Below are positions 45,585 through 57,554 of a stretch of DNA of 64,000 nt, piece by piece. The notes beneath the pieces are model-generated. The model searched no databases. It saw nothing but the letters and a program-made list of their open reading frames with translations, and was not told where the DNA came from. Origin of the DNA: Chrysoperla carnea (taxonomy: Eukaryota > Arthropoda > Insecta > Neuroptera > Chrysopidae); NCBI RefSeq assembly GCF_905475395.1, contig NC_058342.1, positions 8,120,001 through 8,184,000 on the forward strand, in the 5' to 3' direction. The first letter of the stretch is position 1; every line of letters starts with the position of its first letter. A program made the translations under genes and the position numbers.

Positions 45585-46740
45585 ATGATTTCAGAATTTT
45601 TGATCGACGTTTATAAAAGCGACACTCGACAATTAAAGGAAAATGCTCTACATAATTTTGTTATAAAAACTTTTATACGTGGGGAATGCAGGGATGACAG
45701 AATTGAAAATATCAAACTTTTACAGCCTGTTTTTCATATACCAAAGAAAAAAATAGACAAATTAAAGTTTAAACCATCAACTAAAGGAAAAACCAAACAT
45801 GAATCATGAACATTTGTAGCCTAAGAAACAAATGCTTACCAATTTGAACCAGTTATTGATGCCCTTTACGAAGAAAAATGGCTTCTATTTTTATCTGTCT
45901 TATCAAACATTGGCTGGAAACTAATGAAGTCAAATCACTTAAGAAAAATAATTTTGAAATCTTAGCTTGCAGTAATCGAATACATTTTAAACGTGGAGTT
46001 ACAATGATACTTTCAAAAAACTCCAAACGTTTTAATAAGAAAGGTTAGGGATGATTTAATGAATTTTAATTTCGAAAATATTTTTGAATGCTTTTTAATT
46101 AAAATAACTAGTCTAAAATTCCACTTATTGTAATGTGCGTATGTATATAGATCGCCAAGTGGATGTATTAATGAATTTTGGTTAGGTTAGAAAATGCTTT
46201 AAGTAAAACTTCTATAGAGTACAAAAACTTTTTTAGAGCTGGCGACTTCAATATTGAATTAATGACGACCAATATTAATTCTGATTTATTAATCAATCTT
46301 TCCTCATCTTTTGGGGACAGTTAATGCTGCAACGCGTAAAACCTCGACATCCTCAACTTTGATTGATAACTTTTTTACTAATAAACCCCAACATGAAGTA
46401 AGTGTTGCACTTTGCCCTTTCTCTGAACATGATTAGATTATTTGCAGCTTAAATGTAAATGTTTGCCCAAATAAGTACAATTAAGTCATAAATAAGCATT
46501 TGAATACCGGGGGATTAAATTACGTCAAGGCACTATTGTCTGCTGAGGATTGGATTAATGTTTAAAGTGGCGAAAATGTTAATGATAAGTTCAATAAGTA
46601 ATTAGAAACATGCCAGACTAAATATTAGTTGTGAATAAAAAAATAAGCTGTCCACATATTCAAAAGCCAATTGGCTCACTACTGGCATACGAATTCCACT
46701 AAATGTTTTCATGGTTTTAAAGTTAGTAAAGTTAATAAAG
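45585..46740 (+). pseudogene. Eroded LINE endonuclease domain
   Basis: Pieces in changing frames can be followed. A basic segment (45585-45809) is followed by an EPVIDALYEEKW block near 45850, a FEILACSNRIHFKRG...TMILSKNS block near 45955-46020, CVYRSPSGCINEF near 46138, a GDFNIEL block near 46240 and TLIDNFFTNKP near 46360. This order matches the apurinic-like endonuclease of non-LTR retrotransposons. More than ten stops and frame changes make it an old remnant, and no RT follows. Confidence 0.55.
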
Positions 46741-46904
46741 AAAAAAGGAAATTTTAATATTAATAATTTTAAACCGATTTAATGTCTCCCGGTTTTTTAT
46801 TTTGAAGTTTTTAAATAATCGATTTGTTTTTACCTAAAAAATATTTACAAAAATATTTCAAAAGCTTTAAGAGATAGGGTCACAGATACCGTACTGCTCG
46901 AATG

Positions 46905-47310
46905 GTTTAATCGTGTTTATTATCAGCTGAAAGGATGTGGCCATGCTGATATCTTAAATCATCCTGCACGTGATTTATTGCGACGAGACAAGCTTTTTTG
47001 GCACCAAAAGGGCCTAAAATACTTGCAAAGAAAGATGAGAAAAATGTTTCAAGGCACATGCTTATTTGGTAATTAGTAATTACTTTGAATCGTAAAATGA
47101 AAAATAAAAGAAAAACGCTACGATATTGGAGAAGAGTGCTATGTCGATGATCAAGAAATTCAGTATAAGTTGGTTGTTGAAGATGATGCTTTATTTCGAA
47201 ATTTCATACGGATGATTAAAGACGATTTTCAGTACTTATTATTAGAAATAATCTCTATATGACAAAAAATATGAGGCAACCTTTCGGGAAGCAAGAACAT
47301 TCAATGCCCA
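46905..47310 (+). pseudogene. Harbinger-type nuclease remnant, N-terminal part
   Basis: Near 47130-47290 one frame reads EECYVDDQEIQYKLVVEDDALFRNFIRMIKDDFQYLL, then another shift gives ATFREARTF. An Asp-rich stretch, then FxxxxRMxxxxFxYLL, then a threonine/Arg segment is typical of the N-terminus of PIF/Harbinger (HARBI1-like) transposases. The catalytic DDE region is absent. The upstream frame at 46905 (YYQLKGCGHADILNHPARDLL) is of unknown affinity. Confidence 0.4.
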
Positions 47311-48168
47311 ACCTAGGGGGAGGGCCTGGAGCGGCAAATCCAAATATAGGGCGATAAATCCTTAAAATATTATATATAGTAGTTTCGATATCGGGATAAT
47401 ACAGAAAAATTCATATTAGATGTATATTAATTTCTATCACATTTGTAAACATTTAGTGTAGCGGTAGACTTGAAAAAGTTACAAAGTGATGAGTGAAAGT
47501 GACAGAGAGAGAAGTGCTTTATCTATTTAAACGAAATATGGGCGAGGTCTACAAGTTCTATTCTTAAAGTTGAAAGAAAGTGTGCGTGTGAATTTACTAA
47601 GAATTAGTGCAGTCACCAGCCATTCTTCAAAATCTACCCTGTGCCGAATAGCGCTTTTGCCCTAGGGGTGAAAGCAACCCTTTTTAGAGGATCCAATGTG
47701 GCTGATTAACAAAAATTTGAATTCTTTGAATTGGGTTCGGAATAAAATTAAAGGATTTTACATCTAATCAAAAACACAAATCAACCTGCACTTGAGTAGC
47801 TTTTTCAGATATTTTGCAATTGCAAAAAGGATGTGGTTCCGCTTTGGTTACCGTTGAATAGGCAAGGTACAGAGCTTATGGTGGTCCCTAGAAGGGCACC
47901 AATTTTGGACCAAGAAAAAAATAAGGAAGTGTTGACCGTAAATGTTATTTATTATATAATAAATTTTTATCGTTATCTTTCATTAGGTTAAACTGTAAAT
48001 AAAAATTATAACATCAATTTGTCTATATTTTGGTCATAAGGGTGGCTTTTAAAAGGATTGGAGTGTTAAAAAAACTACATATATTATATCACTAATGAAA
48101 TATTGTCATATAAATGCACTTTTAAATCATATCTAATTGTAACAAGTAGAAAGGGAGTTAATTGTTGA
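47311..48168. other. Unassigned stretch
   Basis: No gene or clear repeat was found. Base composition is slightly less AT-rich than its surroundings around 47560-47900. Confidence 0.4.
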
Positions 48169-48686
48169 TATACCATGTATAGACAGTGTTCATAACTCAC
48201 ATACATACATACATGCCACACACACATAACTGATATACCCATATAATACTACAATTTGCTCATAATATGCGCGCTCACGGCTAAAATGATGTTCACAAAA
48301 GAATGTTTGAAAGAAATGTTATTTTTTTTTTTATAAGGAACATTTTTTACTTTTAAACTTTTGTTCTATCTCTAACGGTTTACAAGATGGGTCCGTAGGA
48401 TCCATCAACAAGACCCAATTGACCTATATTGCTCATTTGGAAACTCGACTTCACTTTTTTACTTTTTACTCAACACGCTTTAAAAATTTCAGCTTTATAT
48501 CTCTTTTCATTTTTGAGTAATCGTGATGAGAGATGGACAGACAACAGACAGACAGGCAACAGGAAATGGACTAATTATGTGATTTTATGAACACCTATAC
48601 CAAAATTTTGTTCATAGCATCAACATAGCGTTAAAAACTTGGGACTAAACTTAGTATACCTTGGTATATTTAATATACATGGTATA
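48169..48686 (+). mobile_element. 518-base non-autonomous element with 13-base terminal inverted repeats
   Basis: The left end TATACCATGTATA (48169-48181) is an exact inverted copy of the right end (48674-48686). The interior is non-coding and includes CATACATACATACATG, CACACACA and ACAGACAGACAGGC microsatellite-like parts. ATTGTTGA precedes the left end directly and also occurs at 48692-48699, five bases after the right end, so it may or may not be the target duplication. The interior text resembles a dispersed insect repeat I have seen, but I cannot name it. Confidence 0.65.
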
Positions 48687-51292
48687 ATAAAATTGTTGAG
48701 ATTATTTTGCACTAATTCATCTTCTCAGGGAATGTTTTATAAAGTTTGAAGCGTCTCGGCAAATAATAATCGTAATATCATTGAAATAAAGTACAATAAA
48801 TCGAATTTAATACGACGCCATTTTAAATCATTCGAAGTTAAAATAAATATCTTTAAAACTATTTTTGAAAATAATTCTCTCAGGGGATTATTTAGAGGGG
48901 CTGCTGTCTGATTAATCATAAACTAGTTGAAGAATATCAACAGATCTTCAAATAATTAATGTAAACTTGATTTTAACCATATACATGCTAAAACCACCGA
49001 ATTTTTAATGTTTTGTGATAATGGGTAGTTTTTACCCCTAAAAAATAAAATTCGCGGTTCGACACAGAGTAGATCTTGAAGAAGAAGGTAATTAGAGCTT
49101 AAATCCAAAATTTCATGCAAATCGACCTTGTTTCACAAAATTACACAGTATTTCAGAAACTACAGAGAGTTAAAAAATATTTAAATTTTATTAATATTCT
49201 AATTTTTTAGAGTATTGAATGGCTGACACTAGATCATGCTTGTCGGAGTACTGTACTAATATAAAAACGAAAACAAGCAGGTGCATTCTTTTTGGTGAGT
49301 GCATATTGAACCGATATTGTAACTGCGGCTCCTCTTAAACCACATGTAATTGTCTAAGGTTTACTTCGAGGCATGATAAGATAACGCTATTTAATTCGAC
49401 TAAAATTTTCGGTTTATCTGAAGGTTGTTACAAAAATTGGAAGCATTTTGGTGATTAAATCTCATGAGGCATTACGAAACCATGTGGATGCTATAAAACC
49501 ATGAGTCGAACTTTCATCGTCTAGCTACGATTTCTATAGAACTTAAGATGTGCGACGATATACAAGAACGAAAATAATTATTTTAATGCGAGTTTTATAT
49601 TCTAAAAAAATGTCTTGTCAACCTTATTTGATTATTTTAAAAATGACTCATTTGTTTTGTAACTTTACATAATTTATATGGTTAAAAAAATTAAATTAAG
49701 TTAAAACAATTTATTTATTGAATCTTTTTACGTACGAACCTTAATGTGAATATTATTGAATTTCAACAACAAATGGACATCGTAATATAACATTCCCAAT
49801 GGAAAGCCAAGTTCATGACTTATGAATGGCATGAGTATAAAGGGCGGTCAATATTATTTTTGCCCGCAGCGGCTAAATAGCTAAAACAGGCCCTGATGAC
49901 ACCTCGCGTGAGATTATTAGTGACATTGAAATATTTGCCTACGGGTGATAGCTATTGATCGCTTTTATATCTATTTCGAATATTTGAATTTTGAGTTTTT
50001 TGCGCTCGCGATAAAATGTTGTCCGCAAAAACCGATATTTTTACCTCCATCACCGTACAATTTCTATTTAAATAAATTAACTATTAGTAAATATATCAAT
50101 CATTTTTACCTGCATCACCAACATCATCAGTAATTACATTTACCCGATAATTTTTTCAGCTTATCGTTTTTAATTCTTTTACCTTTGCATTCGGCGATTT
50201 TATTATCCCATAATTCGGGGGAATTATGATAATCGTCAATCAAAGGCGTATTTTTATCATTTGTTCACTAAATTTTGGCCGCTATATCCTTCGTTGACAT
50301 TTGGATGTCGAGAGATGACGCAATCGACAAACAACAACAGTGAACTTATAGGTCATGCGGCAAGGAGACATATATTGCTCGTTTTGCGTTCCTTCTATTG
50401 AAGGACTGTGTGAAGCATATTGCCTAAAAGTTGTCTCAGTGGAAATGCGCCTTTATTTGATATAAACTAAAAGTTATTTTAAGGATAATTTTGAGTTTAA
50501 ATGTTTCCTCTATCTCTCAGTAGTTTTATGAGTGGGAGTATTTTCAATGATCTTGAAAGTTAAGGTCAATTGAAATATCTTTGTAAGATGTCCCCTCCAA
50601 GTAAAAAAACTTTTACACAGATAATTTTTTCCCAAAGATTTGTTCCAAAAAAAAATTAAGCTTGGAAAATTGCAATGGTGCATCCTATATTTTTCTCTAT
50701 TAAAACGATATTCAGCAAATTTAGAGCCTTGGAAATAAAAATACAACTAGATCTATCGAGCTATCGTTAAATAACTAGAAGATAAAACTTAAAATTATCA
50801 AAGAGAAGATGCTGGAAACGAAGCAAAAAAGTTGGCATGATATTCTAGGACATAGAAAGGGTTAAAGAAGAAACTCTTGAAGAAAAATAGTATCAAACAT
50901 AAAAATAATAATTTTTATATTATAGGTATTATAGATAAAATACCCTACTTACAAGGATACGAATTAAATTTCGATTTTTGCCCCAATTTCCTAGTTTTTT
51001 GTATTTTATAAATACGTATTTCGACTACCAAGTAGTCTTCATCAGTATTAATTAGCTAATCGTAATTACTCTTATGTTACTCGTTGCTAATTATGTGGCG
51101 GACTGCACAATATCTTTGATAATATTTATAAGGATACTTATGTTTGAGTAGAAATGGTATTCGTAATACAAACAGGGTAAGTGAGGTTGAAAACGAGTTC
51201 AATGAGGTAGAATAGATGTTGTTTGAGAGTAAATGGATGAAAGAATTGGTGGAAGTGCTTTATTTACAGCCTGAAGGCTCGAATTATCCTAA
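48687..51292. other. Long AT-rich stretch without recognised genes
   Basis: I see no supported gene. A small motif TACGTATTTCGACTACCAAG followed by TAGTCTTCATCAGTA lies at about 51013-51048; it contains an inverted repeat (GACTAC/GTAGTC) and resembles a short conserved segment found at ends of dispersed elements. Several short fragments have coding-like composition but no family match. Confidence 0.45.
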
Positions 51293-52531
51293 TGTTACAA
51301 ATTGTTGGCAAACTAATTAAAATTAATTAATTAGTAATAAATTATGCAAACAAAATGTAAAATATCAAACTTTTAAATCTGTCTGTGACGGTACATATCC
51401 AATTGAAAAGTTTACTCTGTCTGCGACCGTACTTTAATTTTTTCAACTTTAGTTCTTTTTATTGCCACCAGTCGGTACACAAAAAAAACGCAGCTAGCTA
51501 GCTTTCATGATTGAAACTACCTCTTTTGGGTTTGAATCGTCACACAGAAACATATGTGGGAATAATTAATTTAATTACTTATTCCGGCATGGCTTCACCT
51601 TTTTTTTAACACACTTTTAGTGTGTGGCAATAATTAAATTTATTAATTTTTTATATTTCTTTCATTTAATTCTTAGTAAGAATTCATATTTAGTTGCAAT
51701 ACAACAATGTAATCAAATATTTTGTGAAATGTCGTTTCATTAAAAACGCACAGTTTGAAGAGTGTAAAAGGGCACTCTTCAATTATTTAAAATTGTGTAA
51801 TTTAATATTGGTTTTTTCTACCTGTCTTTTTTGTGACTTTTTTTCGAATCCCATCTGTGAGCACAGCCCCTTATAAAATGTAATTTAAGGAGCTGGATTC
51901 ACGGTGATCACAAACTACATACAGGAACTTTTTATTATATATTTTATATATGTTAATTTTTTTCTAAATTTATATCGAAAGATATTTTTCAAAAACTTTG
52001 TATTTTGGCTTTAAATTCAACATGTGAAACTTCAAGTAAGTTAAAAAAAAAGGCTGATGCCTTCTGAATTTATATTTTTTTTTCAAGTATGTAATGTCAT
52101 TTATATTTTTTGAATTAATGAAATAAACAAACTTTATAGTTTTTTTTTTTAATTTTAAACGTAGACTTTTTTTTATTTGTATTGTTAATACTTTCTGGGG
52201 GGTAATCGCCTTCGGCGTTATCTTTGGGCCTAGCACGCAGATTGATCTGTTTCGGTTTTATTTTAAACATTAATAAAAATCGTAGTCTTATTTTTATTTT
52301 GAATGTTTCAAACCGGGATGTTTCCCTTTAGTAACACTGTTTAATATTTTTTTTTTTGGATATGGTAAATATTAATCTAAGTGTTCTGGGGGTTGCGAGG
52401 AATCTTGGCTGAGGCTTACTTCTTGTTCTCGACGCAAGTCGAGAATCAATTAAGTATTTAAATTTAGGGAAGAGAAAAAATTCGTTTCTTTTTTTTTCCA
52501 ATTTCCTCACCAAAACATAATTTCCGCAACA
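51293..52531 (+). repeat. Gypsy-2 5' LTR
   Basis: TG...CA ends and a T-rich interior. Short ORFs inside it recur in the 3' LTR merely because the LTRs are the same sequence; none looks like a gene. Confidence 0.96.
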
Positions 52532-52690
52532 CTTGTTAGCAGAGCTCCGTGATCTACAGTTTTCCGCTACACTTGGTAGTGAGAGCGTTAACCGAGTTTC
52601 GTACACTTTGTAAGTGGTATTTTCGTGACGCTTGATAGCAAGATCGTTAAGTAGTTTTTCGTAACACTTGATATCTTAGCGTCGGGTAAA
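52528..52690 (+). repeat. Degenerate leader repeats next to the Gypsy-2 5' LTR (including the PBS region)
   Basis: ACACTTG or a close variant occurs at 52529, 52569, 52603, 52628 and 52664, each followed by a TAG/TAAG word and several by GAGCGTTAA-like text. The first copy straddles the LTR edge and lies where the tRNA primer-binding site should be (TGTTAGCAGAGC). The second copy has TGG, which fits a tRNA CCA end better. Confidence 0.65.
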
Positions 52691-53313
52691 TATTAGCTTA
52701 CGCGATCTATTTTTTTTTTTAGTTTTTTGCGTTATATCTGGTTACATTACTTTAAAAAATCTACGTTTAATTTTCTCTAAATTTTTTTTTGACTAGTAAA
52801 ATTTTCTTGTATGTAGTTTGTGGAATCACGTAAGTTGAATATTTTCGTATATAAATTAAATTTTGAAAATTAAAAATTTATACGTAATATTGGATATTAA
52901 TTAAAATAATATCTAATATTTTTTTTGGTATTTGTTCAAGGAATTGACATTATAAATCCAATTATATAACATTGACTAGTTTGAATTAATTAGATTTTGT
53001 TTTTGTCTTTTTACACATTTTATGTAATCTTAAAATATATTGCTATTTTGATTGCCTTTATTGGTCTACTGTTTACGTTGTAAATCCAAATTTTATTTCA
53101 TAGTTTTTTTTGTATGTTTCTTTATTGGCTATTTTTAAAAAAAAAAAAAAACTTTTTTTTTATTTACATGAATATTTATTTTGAAACAAGTTCATATCTC
53201 ATCAAAATTAATTCAAACGTTTGTAATTTTTACTTTGTTTAACTTTACTAATTTCTTTTTTTGTTTTCGTTTCGTTAATTTTTTTTTTTGAGGAAATCGT
53301 ATAAAAAAAAAAA
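52691..53313 (+). other. Gypsy-2 untranslated leader
   Basis: T-rich, with no ORF of note. An A-run and T-runs precede the gag start codon, which follows AAAAAAAAAA directly. Confidence 0.7.
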
Positions 53314-54402
53314 ATGTCGTCTGACGACGAGGATTTTCTTGGTTTTCCAAAGCCTGTTAAAAACGAACAAGCCAACAACAAAAGAATTCAAACAGATTTT
53401 GATTTGGTTGACAAAGATGTTCAAGTATCAGTTCAACAAAAGGATAAGACAATACAATGTTTAATAGATCCTGTACCGTCAACGTCGTCTGAAACTATAC
53501 AAGCAACAAAATATATTCATGTAGATCATTTAACACACATTATTTCATCAATAAATCAAAAGATAAGTACCGAAAAACCACAAGATTTTAAATTTAGATT
53601 TGAATCTCTTACAAATAACATTAAAATTTTAGATTTATATGATACAAGTTCAATTATTAATTTTATTATTGAAACCAATAGTGTTGTTTCATTAAGTTTA
53701 GTTGGTGAAAATTCTCTTATTAAATTTTTAATTACAAAATGTAATTCAAATACAAAACAATTTTGGTCTAATCAAATTTCAAATAATAAAACTTGGGCTT
53801 ATATTTCAAACATTTTATTATCTGAGTATATATCTCCTGCACAATTGCAAATTGCAATTGATAGATATATTAGAAGAAGACAACTTCCAAATGAAAAGTT
53901 TTCTGATTTCGTAACTGATATTTTGAAATACTCGCAAATACTAATGCCTAAAGAGGACATTAAAATAGTTATACAAATTATATTTGCCCATGTTAATCAG
54001 AAAACCTTTAATTTGATTAAATTGCTTCCAATTCCTGAAACTTTAGTTTCCTTAAATTCCTTTGTAAGAAATTTACAAGAAATAATAACAAGAAAAAATT
54101 CATTTAATAAATTTAACTTGTATCAAAATAGAATACAGAATAGTTTTAATGATCAAAATTCTGGTTTAGTTAATATTGAACAAAATGTTCAAAATGTTCA
54201 AAATGTTAAGGATCTTAAGCCTGCAACTACAGGGCAAAATGATAAAAAAGCTTCTGTTCAGATAGCAAAGTCAAATTTAAATAAAAGTAAATCTATATTT
54301 TGTGTTTATTGTAAACGACCAGGACACAAAATTCAACAATGTGTAAAATTAGCCAATAGAGACACAACAAGTTCAAAAAACTCGAACCATGCCACACATT
54401 AA
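53314..54402 (+). CDS. gag: Gypsy-2 Gag
   Basis: The capsid/nucleocapsid precursor, 362 residues, apparently intact. The ATG at 53314 is preceded by AAAAAAAAAA, a favourable A at -3. The N-terminus is acidic (MSSDDEDFLGF). The central part (about residues 95-270) is rich in Ile/Leu/Asn and matches the helical retrotransposon Gag fold (AQLQIAIDRYIRRRQLPNEK). The C-terminal zinc knuckle CVYCKRPGHKIQQC is near 54300-54342. The last codons overlap the pol frame, and a slippery heptamer lies 21 bases before the stop. Confidence 0.93.
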   Translation: MSSDDEDFLGFPKPVKNEQANNKRIQTDFDLVDKDVQVSVQQKDKTIQCLIDPVPSTSSETIQATKYIHVDHLTHIISSINQKISTEKPQDFKFRFESLTNNIKILDLYDTSSIINFIIETNSVVSLSLVGENSLIKFLITKCNSNTKQFWSNQISNNKTWAYISNILLSEYISPAQLQIAIDRYIRRRQLPNEKFSDFVTDILKYSQILMPKEDIKIVIQIIFAHVNQKTFNLIKLLPIPETLVSLNSFVRNLQEIITRKNSFNKFNLYQNRIQNSFNDQNSGLVNIEQNVQNVQNVKDLKPATTGQNDKKASVQIAKSNLNKSKSIFCVYCKRPGHKIQQCVKLANRDTTSSKNSNHATH

Positions 54403-57400
54403 GTTCTTCAAAAAATGCATCATCGATGCCCTTAATTTATGTTTCTGTGAACAATATTAAAATATTATCTCTTTTAGATTCGGGATCAACTATAAATGTG
54501 ATTTCTAGAAAAATGTTTAGTAAATTAAAAGTTAAGAAAGTTATTTATGAAGATGAAAAAATTACTGTTACATTACCGGGATCAAGTTATGTAACCATGA
54601 AGAAGAAGGTTACGTTACACGTCAAGATTAGTAATTTCAGCTGGAATTTAGAATTTTACTTAATGGAAAAATCCATTTTTGATATGATTATTGGAGCACC
54701 GTCTCTCATCAAATGTGGTATGATTTTAGACCTTTGTAATAACAAAGTATTTTTTAATTCATTTAGAAATATTGAAATTTCTTTTGAAAAAAATTGCACA
54801 CAATTTTTCGTTAATATTATTTGTGAGTTACCACTAAATTTGTCAGGAAAGGATAAGGAATTTATGGATTCTTTATATAAAAAGTATAAGTCAGTGTTTT
54901 CTGAAATTCCTGGTAGAGCAAAAAATTATGAATATCATATTAAACTTAAAGATGATACACCAGTTTATAAAACTGCATATTTTTTACCAAAAGATAAATC
55001 TTTACTCTTAAAGCAACATTTAGATGAGCTTTTGAAATTAAATATTATAGTTCCTAGCCAGTCTAGTTATGCATCTCCTGTGTTTTTTGTTAAAAAACAG
55101 GATGGTTTTCGCATGGTAGCTGACTATAGGTTCGTTAATAAAAAAATTGTGTTTGATCCGATTTCAAATGTATCGATCAATCACATATTTTCTAGTCTAG
55201 GAGGCGCAAAAGTGTTTTCTATCTTGGATATGTCAAAAAGCTTTTATCAGTGTAGCTTGAGTAAAGAGAGCAGAGATATTACTGCTATTAATACGCAATG
55301 GGGACAATTTTCTTTTGTTTGTTGTCCGTTTGGACTTAATATTAGTTCCCAATGCTTATATCGTTTTCTAATTAAAGAATTTAACGATTTGTTGAATGTG
55401 TGTATCTTAATTTATTACGATGATATTATATTATAGTTTTTTCAAGCTCTATTGATGATCATAAAATTCATTTAAACCAGGTATTAAGTAGATTTAAAAA
55501 ACTTAATTTAACTTTAAATCCAAATAAAAATAAATTTTTTATGGCACGTCTAAAAATTCTTGGCCATATTATATTATCAGAAGGTAGACGTCCTAATCCT
55601 GACAAAATTAGTGCTATTTGTGACATGCCAATTCCAAAAAATATAAAAGAATTACAAAAATTTATCGGAATGGCAGCGTTTTTTGCTCCCTATATTGAGC
55701 ATTTTAGTTCTATTGTTGCACCTTTGAATGAATTAAAAAAGAAAAATGTTCAATTTAAAATAACTGATGTACATGTCGAGGCTATTTCTAAATTAAAAAG
55801 AGCTTTAACGTCTGCACCAATTTTAAAATTTCCTATTTTTGATGATAAATATCCCTTTGTTGTGAGAACGGATGCGTCATCTGTTGGCCTAGGAGCCGTT
55901 TTATTACAAAATATTAATGGGAATTTACACCCAATTGAATATTGTTCTAGAAAATTAAATCCCGCTGAAATGAGATATTCCGCGTATGAGTTAGAGCTTT
56001 TAGCTGTAATTTTTTCATTAAATACTTTTAGTGACTACCTTGTCGATAGACATTTTTTCTTAGAAACCGATAACAATGCTTTAGTGTATCTTTTTAATTC
56101 ACCACAAAAATTTAACAAACTTTCGAGATGGATTTTGACACTGTCAAAATTCAATTTTACACCGAAACATATTAAGGGCATAGATAATACTGCAGCAGAT
56201 TGTTTATCTAGATTGTTTTCGAATGGTAATTTCTCTACACATAATTTTTTATTAAAAAATGATAATGGTAGTAATTATTCGGGTGAAGATCCATCTTTAG
56301 TTGACAATAATAATTTGGTCAAGGATGAATCTTTACAAAATGACCCGGTTTTTCTATTAAATACTCTAGTTACTGAACCTCAGGGTTTTCTTTCAATTAA
56401 GCTTGCACAAGAGAATTGTAATCATTGTAAATTCATAATGGATCAATTAAAAAATGGCCATAATGTTAATAACTTTTCACTTAAAGACGGTCTTTTGCTG
56501 CGCGAAGTTGGACGAAATAAATTAAAACGAATAGTTCTACCAGATTCAATGCTTGAATATGTCATTAAATACTATCATAATTCTTTATATGGTCAGCATG
56601 GTGCTGTAACTAAAACGTATAGAGAAATTGCCAAGAGATTTTATCATAATTTATTATATAAGAAAGTTGTAGAATTTATTAAAAATTGTACAGTTTGTCA
56701 ACAATTTAAACCTTATAATAAAAATACGAACGTGCACACAAAGTCAACGGTTCCCACTGGTATTTGGGATAAACTTTACATAGACTTTATCGGTCCTTTA
56801 ATTCCATCTTTGGAGGGTGGAATGAAATATATTTTAGTTATTCTTGATTCATTTAGTAAATTTGCTATTACATACTCTACACGTAGAGCGACAGCTGAAG
56901 TGGTTATTAAATTTCTTCATAAAACTTTTATGCAATTTGGTTACCCTGCATGTGTTGTTAGTGATAATGCCAAATGTTTTGTGGCTCAAAAATACAAACA
57001 TTTTTTATTCAATCATGGTGTAAGAGCAGCTTATATTTCAAGCTATCACGCAGCTTCCAATATGTCAGAGAGATTAAATAGAGATTTAAAAATTAATATG
57101 GCGTGTATTATAAAGCAATATGCCTTGGAGCATAAAGCTTGGACTAAAGGACCTTGGATTTAGGGCTAGAAACTTATAATTATTTTACGGCAGATAAACC
57201 ACCAACACATGAAGGGGTTAAACAAGCATTAATTAAAATGAATCAAATAATAAATAAACGTAAAGGTAATACTGTACTGTAATACTGTGTGAAGCTTCCT
57301 AAGTATCGTGCGACCTTTGATACTGACAGTAAATTCCAACCTAGATATTCAGGTCCAAAAAGAATTTTACGTTTTACTGGACCAGTGTCGGTCGAGCTTT

Positions 57401-57480
57401 TTGACGAGAATGATAATACTTTATCTCGTGTGCATGTTAGTCACCTGAAGCCCTATCAACCACAGATAGTGCAAAATTAA
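54360..57480 (+). pseudogene. pol: Gypsy-2 Pol (protease, RT, RNase H, integrase), two lesions
   Basis: The pol frame is entered by -1 slippage. Protease has LLDSGSTINVIS (near 54472) and IIGAPSLIKCG. RT runs from about 54890, with SSYASPVFFVKKQDG, FSILDMSKSFYQ and the catalytic YYDD near 55414. A 5-base tandem duplication (ATTAT) at about 55424-55434 immediately afterwards causes a stop and frame change. RNase H (RTDASSVGLGAVLL, near 55868) and integrase continue in a clean frame to 57163. The integrase keeps its HHCC finger (HNSLYGQHGAV ... CTVCQQFK) and DDE residues (YIDFIGP, SDNAKCF, the E of MSERLNR). A deletion near 57160 removes part of the C-terminal half, and a small duplication near 57270 breaks the tail, which ends DENDNTLSRVHVSHLKPYQP at 57480. 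Confidence 0.94.
54375..54381 (+). promoter_or_regulatory. -1 ribosomal frameshift heptamer AAAAAAC
   Basis: In the gag frame it reads A-AAA-AAC, the canonical X-XXY-YYZ form. The pol frame (-1) is open from 54360, directly after a TAG at 54357-54359, so slippage here would give Gag-Pol. Downstream candidate structures are weak: GAAC/GTTC at 54384 and 54403, and the hairpin GCATC-ATC-GATGC at 54417-54429. Confidence 0.75.
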
Positions 57481-57540
57481 TTTTTTTTTCTTCTCTCTCC
57501 GCTTTATTCTCTTTTTTTTTCTTTTATTCTTCGAATTTTT

Positions 57541-57554
57541 TTAGGGCGGGGGAG
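57541..57554 (+). promoter_or_regulatory. Gypsy-2 polypurine tract
   Basis: AGGGCGGGGGAG directly precedes TGTTAC of the 3' LTR; it is purine-rich with one C. Confidence 0.75.

Noticed and set aside
48181-48240. CRISPR-like or tandem array at CATACATACATACATG and CACACACA
   Set aside because: These are plain microsatellites inside a MITE-like element; there are no spacers and the genome is eukaryotic.
51694-52606. Short ORFs in the Gypsy-2 LTR that recur at 57956-58777
   Set aside because: They recur because the LTRs are duplicates, not because the peptides are conserved.
55541-57163. An independent RNase H-integrase gene
   Set aside because: It is the continuation of Gypsy-2 Pol after the 5-base duplication, not a separate gene.
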